The notes under the pieces were generated by a model. That model worked only from the letters and a program-made list of their open reading frames with translations, was not told the origin of the DNA and did no database searches. This document shows, in pieces, positions 37,501 to 48,800 of a stretch of DNA of 64,000 nucleotides (position 1 is the first letter of the stretch; each line of letters opens with the position of its first letter). The stretch lies in assembly GCF_027744825.2 (NCBI RefSeq), contig NW_026527059.1, positions 806,001 through 870,000 on the forward strand, given 5' to 3'. Source of the DNA: Synchiropus splendidus (lineage: Eukaryota; Chordata; Actinopteri; Syngnathiformes; Callionymidae). The translations under genes and the position numbers were made by a program.

Positions 37501-40500
37501 CGCCAAACATAAAAGTGTTGATAACTTTGGAAAAACACTTCAGACAGTTTAGATTTGATGTGCAACTACTAGAAAGACCCTTTCTGCTATAGTGGGAGGT
37601 TAAAATTTCATGTTCTGAAGCTTTCCTGAAAAGTTATGGCACAATGCACAAAAACGCTTTTCAGCCTGAGATAAGGTGGGTTTCGGAACGCCAAACATAA
37701 AAGTGTTGATAACTTTCGAAAAACACTTCAGAGAGCTTAGATTTGATGTGCACCTACTAGAAAGACCCTTTCTGCTATAGTGGGAGGTTAAAATTTCATG
37801 TTCTGAAGCTTCCCTGAAAAGTTATGGCACAATGCGTAAAAACGCTTTTCAGCCTGAGATAAGGTGGGTTTCGGAACGCCAAACATAAAAGTGTTGATAA
37901 CTTTGGAAAAACACTTCAGACAGTTTAGATTTGATGTGCAACTACTAGAAAGACCCTTTCTGCTATAGTGGGAGGTTAAAATTTCATGTTCTGAAGCTTT
38001 CCTGAAAAGTTATGGCACAATGCACAAAAACGCTTTTCAGCCTGAGATAAGGTGGGTTTCGGAACGCCAAACATAAAAGTGTTGATAACTTTCGAAAAAC
38101 ACTTCAGAGAGCTTAGATTTGATGTGCACCTACTAGAAAGACCCTTTCTGCTATAGTGGGAGGTTAAAATTTCATGTTCTGAAGCATCCCTGAAAAGTTA
38201 TGGCACAATGCACAAAAACGCTTTTCAGCCTGAGATAAGGTGGGTTTCGGAACGCCAAACATAAAAGTGTTGATAACTTTGGAAAAACACTTCAGACAGT
38301 TTAGATTTGATGTGCAACTACTAGAAAGACCCTTTCTGCTATAGTGGGAGGTTAAAATTTCATGTTCTGAAGCTTTCCTGAAAAGTTATGGCACAATGCA
38401 CAAAAACGCTTTTCAGCCTGAGATAAGGTGGGTTTCGGAACGCCAAACATAAAAGTGTTGATAACTTTTGAAAAACACTTCAGACAGTTTAGATTTGATG
38501 TGCAACTACTAGAAAGACCCTTTCTGCTATAGTGGGAGGTTAAAATTTCATGTTCTGAAGCTTTCCTGAAAAGTTATGGCACAATGCACAAAAACGCTTT
38601 TCAGCCTGAGATAAGGTGGGTTTCGGAACGCCAAACATAAAAGTGTTGATAACTTTTGAAAAACACTTCAGACAGCTTAGATTTGATGTGCAACTACTAG
38701 AAAGACCCTTTCTGCTATAGTGGGAGGTTAAAATTTCATGTTCTGAAGCTTCCCTGAAAAGTTATGGCACAATGCACAAAAACGCTTTTCAGCCTGAGAT
38801 AAGGTGGGTTTCGGAACGCCAAACATAAAAGTGTTAATAACTTTGGAAAAACACTTCAGACAGTTTAGATTTGATGTGCAACTACTAGAAAGACCCTTTC
38901 TGCTATAGTGGGAGGTTAAAATTTCATGTTCTGAAGCTTCCCTGAAAAGTTATGGCACAATGCACAAAAACGCTTTTCAGCCTGAGATAAGGTGGGTTTC
39001 GGAACGCCAAACATAAAAGTGTTGATAACTTTGGAAAAACACTTCAGACAGTTTAGATTTGATGTGCAACTACTAGAAAGACCCTTTCTGCTATAGTGGG
39101 AGGTTAAAATTTCATGTTCTGATGCTTCCCTGAAAAGTTATGGCACAATGCACAAAAACGCTTTTCAGCCTGAGATAAGGTGGGTTTCGGAACGCCAAAC
39201 ATAAAAGTGTTGATAACTTTCGAAAAACACTTCAGAGAGCTTAGATTTGATGTGCACCTACTAGAAAGACCCTTTCTGCTATAGTGGGAGCTTAAAATTT
39301 CATGTTCTGAAGCTTCCCTGAAAAGTTATGGCACAATGCGTAAAAACGCTTTTCAGCCTGAGATAAGGTGGGTTTCGGAACGCCAAACATAAAAGTGTTG
39401 ATAACTTTCGAAAAACACTTCAGAGAGCTTAGATTTGATGTGCACCTACTAGAAAGACCCTTTCTGCTATAGTGGGAGGTTAAAATTTCATGTTCTGAAG
39501 CTTCCCTGAAAAGTTATGGCACAATGCGTAAAAACGCTTTTCAGCCTGAGATAAGGTGGGTTTCGGAACGCCAAACATAAAAGTGTTGATAACTTTGGAA
39601 AAACACTTCAGACAGTTTAGATTTGATGTGCAACTACTAGAAAGACCCTTTCTGCTATAGTGGGAGGTTAAAATTTCATGTTCTGAAGCTTTCCTGAAAA
39701 GTTATGGCACAATGCACAAAAACGCTTTTCAGCCTGAGATAAGGTGGGTTTCGGAACGCCAAACATAAAAGTGTTGATAACTTTCGAAAAACACTTCAGA
39801 GAGCTTAGATTTGATGTGCACCTACTAGAAAGACCCTTTCTGCTATAGTGGGAGGTTAAAATTTCATGTTCTGAAGCTTCCCTGAAAAGTTATGGCACAA
39901 TGCGTAAAAACGCTTTTCAGCCTGAGATAAGGTGGGTTTCGGAACGCCAAACATAAAAGTGTTGATAACTTTCGAAAAACACTTCAGAGAGCTTAGATTT
40001 GATGTGCACCTACTAGAAAGACCCTTTCTGCTATAGTGGGAGGTTAAAATTTCATGTTCTGAAGCATCCCTGAAAAGTTATGGCACAATGCACAAAAACG
40101 CTTTTCAGCCTGAGATAAGGTGGGTTTCGGAACGCCAAACATAAAAGTGTTGATAACTTTGGAAAAACACTTCAGACAGTTTAGATTTGATGTGCAACTA
40201 CTAGAAAGACCCTTTCTGCTATAGTGGGAGGTTAAAATTTCATGTTCTGAAGCTTCCCTGAAAAGTTATGGCACAATGCACAAAAACGCTTTTCAGCCTG
40301 AGATAAGGTGGGTTTCGGAACGCCAAACATAAAAGTGTTAATAACTTTGGAAAAACACTTCAGACAGTTTAGATTTGATGTGCAACTACTAGAAAGACCC
40401 TTTCTGCTATAGTGGGAGGTTAAAATTTCATGTTCTGAAGCTTCCCTGAAAAGTTATGGCACAATGCACAAAAACGCTTTTCAGCCTGAGATAAGGTGGG

Positions 40501-42676
40501 TTTCGGAACGCCAAACATAAAAGTGTTGATAACTTTCGAAAAACACTTCAGAGAGCTTAGATTTGATGTGCACCTACTAGAAAGACCCTTTCTGCTATAG
40601 TGGGAGGTTAAAATTTCATGTTCTGAAGCTTCCCTGAAAAGTTATGGCACAATGCGTAAAAACGCTTTTCAGCCTGAGATAAGGTGGGTTTCGGAACGCC
40701 AAACATAAAAGTGTTGATAACTTTGGAAAAACACTTCAGACAGTTTAGATTTGATGTGCAACTACTAGAAAGACCCTTTCTGCTATAGTGGGAGGTTAAA
40801 ATTTCATGTTCTGAAGCTTTCCTGAAAAGTTATGGCACAATGCACAAAAACGCTTTTCAGCCTGAGATAAGGTGGGTTTCGGAACGCCAAACATAAAAGT
40901 GTTGATAACTTTTGAAAAACACTTCAGACAGTTTAGATTTGATGTGCAACTACTAGAAAGACCCTTTCTGCTATAGTGGGAGGTTAAAATTTCATGTTCT
41001 GAAGCTTTCCTGAAAAGTTATGGCACAATGCACAAAAACGCTTTTCAGCCTGAGATAAGGTGGGTTTCGGAACGCCAAACATAAAAGTGTTGATAACTTT
41101 TGAAAAACACTTCAGACAGCTTAGATTTGATGTGCAACTACTAGAAAGACCCTTTCTGCTATAGTGGGAGGTTAAAATTTCATGTTCTGAAGCTTCCCTG
41201 AAAAGTTATGGCACAATGCACAAAAACGCTTTTCAGCCTGAGATAAGGTGGGTTTCGGAACGCCAAACATAAAAGTGTTAATAACTTTGGAAAAACACTT
41301 CAGACAGTTTAGATTTGATGTGCAACTACTAGAAAGACCCTTTCTGCTATAGTGGGAGGTTAAAATTTCATGTTCTGAAGCTTCCCTGAAAAGTTATGGC
41401 ACAATGCACAAAAACGCTTTTCAGCCTGAGATAAGGTGGGTTTCGGAACGCCAAACATAAAAGTGTTGATAACTTTGGAAAAACACTTCAGACAGTTTAG
41501 ATTTGATGTGCAACTACTAGAAAGACCCTTTCTGCTATAGTGGGAGGTTAAAATTTCATGTTCTGATGCTTCCCTGAAAAGTTATGGCACAATGCACAAA
41601 AACGCTTTTCAGCCTGAGATAAGGTGGGTTTCGGAACGCCAAACATAAAAGTGTTGATAACTTTCGAAAAACACTTCAGAGAGCTTAGATTTGATGTGCA
41701 CCTACTAGAAAGACCCTTTCTGCTATAGTGGGAGCTTAAAATTTCATGTTCTGAAGCTTCCCTGAAAAGTTATGGCACAATGCGTAAAAACGCTTTTCAG
41801 CCTGAGATAAGGTGGGTTTCGGAACGCCAAACATAAAAGTGTTGATAACTTTCGAAAAACACTTCAGAGAGCTTAGATTTGATGTGCACCTACTAGAAAG
41901 ACCCTTTCTGCTATAGTGGGAGGTTAAAATTTCATGTTCTGAAGCTTCCCTGAAAAGTTATGGCACAATGCGTAAAAACGCTTTTCAGCCTGAGATAAGG
42001 TGGGTTTCGGAACGCCAAACATAAAAGTGTTGATAACTTTGGAAAAACACTTCAGACAGTTTAGATTTGATGTGCAACTACTAGAAAGACCCTTTCTGCT
42101 ATAGTGGGAGGTTAAAATTTCATGTTCTGAAGCTTTCCTGAAAAGTTATGGCACAATGCACAAAAACGCTTTTCAGCCTGAGATAAGGTGGGTTTCGGAA
42201 CGCCAAACATAAAAGTGTTGATAACTTTCGAAAAACACTTCAGAGAGCTTAGATTTGATGTGCACCTACTAGAAAGACCCTTTCTGCTATAGTGGGAGGT
42301 TAAAATTTCATGTTCTGAAGCTTCCCTGAAAAGTTATGGCACAATGCGTAAAAACGCTTTTCAGCCTGAGATAAGGTGGGTTTCGGAACGCCAAACATAA
42401 AAGTGTTGATAACTTTCGAAAAACACTTCAGAGAGCTTAGATTTGATGTGCACCTACTAGAAAGACCCTTTCTGCTATAGTGGGAGGTTAAAATTTCATG
42501 TTCTGAAGCATCCCTGAAAAGTTATGGCACAATGCACAAAAACGCTTTTCAGCCTGAGATAAGGTGGGTTTCGGAACGCCAAACATAAAAGTGTTGATAA
42601 CTTTGGAAAAACACTTCAGACAGTTTAGATTTGATGTGCAACTACTAGAAAGACCCTTTCTGCTATAGTGGGAGGT
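34405..42676 (+). repeat. 13/11/13-monomer higher-order series, three copies and a partial fourth
   Basis: Copies start at monomers 184 (34405), 197 (36849), 208 (38917) and 221 (41361). Copy 1: a1 d4C c4 c1 b4 c1 b4 e1 a2 a3 a1 b3 a2. Copy 2: a1 d4C c4 c1 b4 c1 b4 e1 b7 b3 a2. Copy 3: a1 d4C c4 c1 b4 c4 e1 a2 a4 c1 b7 b3 a2. Copy 4: a1 d4C c4 c1 b4 c4 e1, then it breaks. Lengths of 2,444, 2,068 and 2,444 bp show gain and loss of whole monomers. The c4 units, a c left part with a type-4 right part, appear only here. TTTTATG marks the first unit of copies 1 and 2. Confidence 0.9.
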
Positions 42677-42864
42677 TAAAATTTCATGTTCTGAAGCTTC
42701 CCTGAAAAGTTATGGCACAATGCACAAAAACGCTTTTCAGCCTGAGATAAGGTGGGTTTCGGAACGCCAAACATAAAAGTGTTGATAACTTTGGAAAAAC
42801 ACTTCAGACAGTTTAGATTTGATGTGCAACTACTAGAAAGACCCTTTCTGCTATAGTGGGAGGT

Positions 42865-45800
42865 TAAAATTTCATGTTCTGAAGCTTCCCTGAAAAGTTA
42901 TGGCACAATGCACAAAAACGCTTTTCAGCCTGAGATAAGGTGGGTTTCGGAACGCCAAACATAAAAGTGTTGATAACTTTCGAAAAACACTTCAGAGAGC
43001 TTAGATTTGATGTGCACCTACTAGAAAGACCCTTTCTGCTATAGTGGGAGCTTAAAATTTCATGTTCTGAAGCTTCCCTGAAAAGTTATGGCACAATGCG
43101 TAAAAACGCTTTTCAGCCTGAGATAAGGTGGGTTTCGGAACGCCAAACATAAAAGTGTTGATAACTTTGGAAAAACACTACAGACAGTTTAGATTTGACG
43201 TGCAACTACTAGAAAGACCCTTTCTGCTATAGTGGGAGGTTAAAATTTCATGTTCTGAAGCTTTCCTGAGAAGTTATGGCACAATGCACAAAAACGCTTT
43301 TCAGCCTGAGATAAGGTGGGTTTCGGAACGCCAAACATAAAAGTGTTGATAACTTTCGAAAAACACTTCAGACAGCTTAGATTTGATGTGCAACTACTAG
43401 AAAGACCCTTTCTGCTATAGTGGGAGGTTAAAATTTCATGTTCTGAAGCTTCCCTGAAAAGTTATGGCACAATGCACAAAAACGCTTTTCAGCCTGAGAT
43501 AAGGTGGGTTTCGGAACGCCAAACATAAAAGTGTTGATAACTTTCGAAAAACACTTCAGACAGCTTAGATTTGATGTGCACCTACTAGAAAGACCCTTTC
43601 TGCTATAGTGGGAGGTTAAAATTTCATGTTCTGAAGCTTCCCTGAAAAGTTATGGCACAATGCGTAAAAACGCTTTTCAGCCTGAGATAAGGTGGGTTTC
43701 GGAACGCCAAACATAAAAGTGTTGATAACTTTGGAAAAACACTTCAGACAGTTTAGATTTGATGTGCAACTACTAGAAAGACCCTTTCTGCTATAGTGGG
43801 AGGTTAAAATTTCATGTTCTGAAGCTTCCCTGAAAAGTTATGGCACAATGCACAAAAACGCTTTTCAGCCTGAGATAAGGTGGGTTTCGGAACGCCAAAC
43901 ATAAAAGTGTTAATAACTTTGGAAAAACACTTCAGACAGTTTAGATTTGATGTGCAACTACTAGAAAGACCCTTTCTGCTATAGTGGGAGGTTAAAATTT
44001 CATGTTCTGAAGCTTCCCTGAAAAGTTATGGCACAATGCACAAAAACGCTTTTCAGCCTGAGATAAGGTGGGTTTCGGAACGCCAAACATAAAAGTGTTA
44101 ATAACTTTGGAAAAACACTTCAGACAGTTTAGATTTGATGTGCAACTACTAGAAAGACCCTTTCTGCTATAGTGGGAGGTTAAAATTTCATGTTCTGAAG
44201 CTTTCCTGAAAAGTTATGGCACAATGCACAAAAACGCTTTTCAGCCTGAGATAAGGTGGGTTTCGGAACGCCAAACATAAAAGTGTTGGTAACTTTCGAA
44301 AAACACTTCAGAGAGCTTAGATTTGATGTGCACCTACTAGAAAGACCCTTTCTGCTATAGTGGGAGGTTAAAATTTCATGTTCTGAAGCTTCCCTGAAAA
44401 GTTATGGCACAATGCGTAAAAACGCTTTTCAACCTGAGATAAGGTGGGTTTCGGAACGCCAAACATAAAAGTGTTGATAACTTTGGAAAAACACTTCAGA
44501 CAGTTTAGATTTGATGTGCAACTACTAGAAAGACCCTTTCTGCTATAGTGGGAGGTTAAAATTTCATGTTCTGAAGCTTTCCTGAAAAGTTATGGCACAA
44601 TGCACAAAAACGCTTTTCAGCCTGAGATAAGGTGGGTTTCGGAACGCCAAACATAAAAGTGTTGATAACTTTTGAAAAACACTTCAGACAGCTTAGATTT
44701 GATGTGCAACTACTAGAAAGACCCTTTCTGCTATAGTGGGAGGTTAAAATTTCATGTTCTGAAGCTTCCCTGAAAAGTTATGGCACAATGCACAAAAACG
44801 CTTTTCAGCCTGAGATAAGGTGGGTTTCGGAACGCCAAACATAAAAGTGTTGATAACTTTGGAAAAACACTTCAGACAGTTTAGATTTGATGTGCAACTA
44901 CTAGAAAGACCCTTTCTGCTATAGTGGGAGGTTAAAATTTCATGTTCTGAAGCTTTCCTGAAAAGTTATGGCACAATGCACAAAAACGCTTTTCAGCCTG
45001 AGATAAGGTGGGTTTCGGAACGCCAAACATAAAAGTGTTGATAACTTTTGAAAAACACTTCAGACAGCTTAGATTCGATGTGCAACTACTAGAAAGACCC
45101 TTTCTGCTATAGTGGGAGGTTAAAATTTCATGTTCTGAAGCTTCCCTGAAAAGTTATGGCACAATGCACAAAAACGCTTTTCAGCCTGAGATAAGGTGGG
45201 TTTCGGAACGCCAAACATAAAAGTGTTAATAACTTTGGAAAAACACTTCAGACAGTTTAGATTTGATGTGCAACTACTAGAAAGACCCTTTCTGCTATAG
45301 TGGGAGGTTAAAATTTCATGTTCTGAAGCTTCCCTGAAAAGTTATGGCACAATGCACAAAAACGCTTTTCAGCCTGAGATAAGGTGGGTTTCGGAACGCC
45401 AAACATAAAAGTGTTGATAACTTTGGAAAAACACTTTAGACAGTTTAGATTTGATGTGCAACTACTAGAAAGACCCTTTCTGCTATAGTGGGAGGTTAAA
45501 ATTTCATGTTCTGATGCTTCCCTGAAAAGTTATGGCACAATGCACAAAAACGCTTTTCAGCCTGAGATAAGGTGGGTTTCGGAACGCCAAACATAAAAGT
45601 GTTGATAACTTTCGAAAAACACTTCAGAGAGCTTAGATTTGATGTGCACCTACTAGAAAGACCCTTTCTGCTATAGTGGGAGCTTAAAATTTCATGTTCT
45701 GAAGCTTCCCTGAAAAGTTATGGCACAATGCGTAAAAACGCTTTTCAGCCTGAGATAAGGTGGGTTTCGGAACGCCAAACATAAAAGTGTTGATAACTTT

Positions 45801-45872
45801 GGAAAAACACTTCAGACAGTTTAGATTTGATGTGCAACTACTAGAAAGACCCTTTCTGCTATAGTGGGAGGT
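42865..45872 (+). repeat. Monomers 229-244, shortened relative of the 14.3-18.4 kb stretch
   Basis: String: a4C c1 b8 a6 c1 a2 a2 b5 c1 b3 a1 b3 a2 a1 d4C c1. Units 229-236 match monomers 77-84 in order, and 236-244 match 90-98, so the six monomers 85-90 have no counterpart. The single-base changes of the left stretch are not shared, and this one has its own (ACACTACAG and TTTGACG in 230, CCTGAGAAG in 231, CAACCTGAG in 237, TTAGACAG in 242). The relationship is therefore older than the near-identical tandem HORs. Monomer 228 (a1, 42677-42864) lies just before it. Confidence 0.75.
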
Positions 45873-48800
45873 TAAAATTTCGTGTTCTGAAGCTTTCCTG
45901 AAAAGTTATGGCACAATGCACAAAAACGCTTTTCAGCCTGAGATAAGGTGGGTTTCGGAACGCCAAACATAAAAGTGTTGATAACTTTTGAAAAACACTT
46001 CAGACAGCTTAGATTTGATGTGCAACTACTAGAAAGACCCTTTCTGCTATAGTGGGAGGTTAAAATTTCATGTTCTGAAGCTTCCCTGAAAAGTTATGGC
46101 ACAAAGCACAAAAACGCTTTTCAGCCTGAGATAAGGTGGGTTTCGGAACGCCAAACATAAAAGTGTTGATAACTTTCGAAAAACACTTCAGACAGCTTAG
46201 ATTTGATGTGCACCTACTAGAAAGACCCTTTCTGCTATAGTGGGAGGTTAAAATTTCATGTTCTGAAGCTTCCCTGAAAGGTTATGGCACAATGCGTAAA
46301 AACGCTTTTCAGCCTGAGATAAGGTGGGTTTCGGAACGCCAAACATAAAAGTGTTGATAACTTTTGAAAAACACTTCAGACAGTTTAGATTTGATGTGCA
46401 ACTACTAGAAAGACCCTTTCTGCTATAGTGGGAGGTTAAAATTTCATGTTCTGAAGCTTCCCTGAAAAGTTATGGCACAATGCACAAAAACGCTTTTCAG
46501 CCTGAGATAAGGTGGGTTTCGGAACGCCAAACATAAAAGTGTTAATAACTTTGGAAAAACACTTCAGACAGTTTAGATTTGATGTGCAACTACTAGAAAG
46601 ACCCTTTCTGCTATAGTGGGAGGTTAAAATTTCATGTTCTGAAGCTTCCCTGAAAAGTTATGGCACAATGCACAAAAACGCTTTTCAGCCTGAGATAAGG
46701 TGGGTTTCGGAACGCCAAACATAAAAGTGTTAATAACTTTGGAAAAACACTTCAGACAGTTTAGATTTGATGTGCAACTACTAGAAAGACCCTTTCTGCT
46801 ATAGTGGGAGGTTAAAATTTCATGTTCTGAAGCTTTCCTGAAAAGTTATAGCACAATGCACAAAAACGCTTTTCAGCCTGAGATAAGGTGGGTTTCGGAA
46901 CGCCAAACATAAAAGTGTTGGTAACTTTCGAAAAACACTTCAGAGAGCTTAGATTTGATGTGCACCTACTAGAAAGACCATTTCTGCTATAGTGGGAGGT
47001 TAAAATTTCATGTTCTGAAGCTTCCATGAAAAGTTATGGCACAATGCGTAAAAACGCTTTTCTGCCTGAGATAAGGTGGGTTTCGGAACGCCAAACATAA
47101 AAGTGTTGATAACTTTGGAAAAACACTTCAGACAGCTTAGATTTGATGTGCAACTACTAGAAAGACCCTTTCTGCTATAGTGGGAGGTTAAAATTTCATG
47201 TTCTGAAGCTTTCCTGAAAAGTTATGGCACAATGCACAAAAACGCTTTTCAGCCTGAGATAAGGTGGGTTTCGGAACGCCAAACATAAAAGTGTTGATAA
47301 CTTTTGAAAAACACTTCAGACAGCTTAGATTTGATGTGCAACTACTAGAAAGACCCTTTCTGCTATAGTGGGAGGTTAAAATTTCATGTTCTGAAGCTTC
47401 CCTGAAAAGTTATGGCACAATGCACAAAAACGCTTTTCAGCCTGAGATAAGGTGGGTTTCGGAACGCCAAACATAAAAGTGTTGATAACTTTTGAAAAAC
47501 ACTTCAGACAGCTTAGATTTGATGTGCAACTACTAGAAAGACCCTTTCTGCTATAGTGGGAGGTTAAAATTTCATGTTCTGAAGCTTTCCTGAAAAGTTA
47601 TGGCACAATGCACAAAAACGCTTTTCAGCCTGAGATAAGGTGGGTTTCGGAACGCCAAACATAAAAGTGTTAATAACTTTGGAAAAACACTTCAGACAGT
47701 TTAGATTTGATGTGCAACTACTAGAAAGACCCTTTCTGCTATAGTGGGAGGTTAAAATTTCATGTTCTGAAGCTTCCCTGAAAAGTTATGGCACAATGCA
47801 CAAAAACGCTTTTCAGCCTGAGATAAGGTGGGTTTCGGAACGCCAAACATAAAAGTGTTGATAACTTTGGAAAAACACTTCAGACAGTTTAGATTTGATG
47901 TGCAACTACTAGAAAGACCCTTTCTGCTATAGTGGGAGGTTAAAATTTCATGTTCTGATGCTTCCCTGAAAAGTTATGGCACAATGCACAAAAACGCTTT
48001 TCAGCCTGAGATAAGGTGGGTTTCGGAACGCCAAACATAAAAGTGTTGATAACTTTCGAAAAACACTTCAGAGAGCTTAGATTTGATGTGCACCTACTAG
48101 AAAGACCCTTTCTGCTATAGTGGGAGCTTAAAATTTCATGTTCTGAAGCTTCCCTGAAAAGTTATGGCACAATGCGTAAAAACGCTTTTCAGCCTGAGAT
48201 AAGGTGGGTTTCGGAACGCCAAACATAAAAGTGTTGATAACTTTTGAAAAACACTTCAGACAGTTTAGATTTGATGTGCAACTACTAGAAAGACCCTTTC
48301 TGCTATAGTGGGAGGTTAAAATTTCATGTTCTGAAGCTTCCCTGAAAAGTTATGGCACAATGCACAAAAACGCTTTTCAGCCTGAGATAAGGTGGGTTTC
48401 GGAACGCCAAACATAAAAGTGTTGATAACTTTCGAAAAACACTTCAGAGAGCTTAGATTTGATGTGCACCTACTAGAAAGACCCTTTCTGCTATAGTGGG
48501 AGCTTAAAATTTCATGTTCTGAAGCTTCCCTGAAAAGTTATGGCACAATGCGTAAAAACGCTTTTCAGCCTGAGATAAGGTGGGTTTCGGAACGCCAAAC
48601 ATAAAAGTGTTGATAACTTTGGAAAAACACTTCAGACAGTTTAGATTTGATGTGCAACTACTAGAAAGACCCTTTCTGCTATAGTGGGAGGTTAAAATTT
48701 CATGTTCTGAAGCTTTCCTGAAAAGTTATGGCACAATGCACAAAAACGCTTTTCAGCCTGAGATAAGGTGGGTTTCGGAACGCCAAACATAAAAGTGTTG

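Noticed and set aside
46812..47027. 71-codon open frame on the - strand
   Set aside because: Its ATG comes from a private base change (TTCCATG) in monomer 251, and it stays open through private changes in monomer 250. It lies wholly in satellite sequence and nothing suggests a protein.
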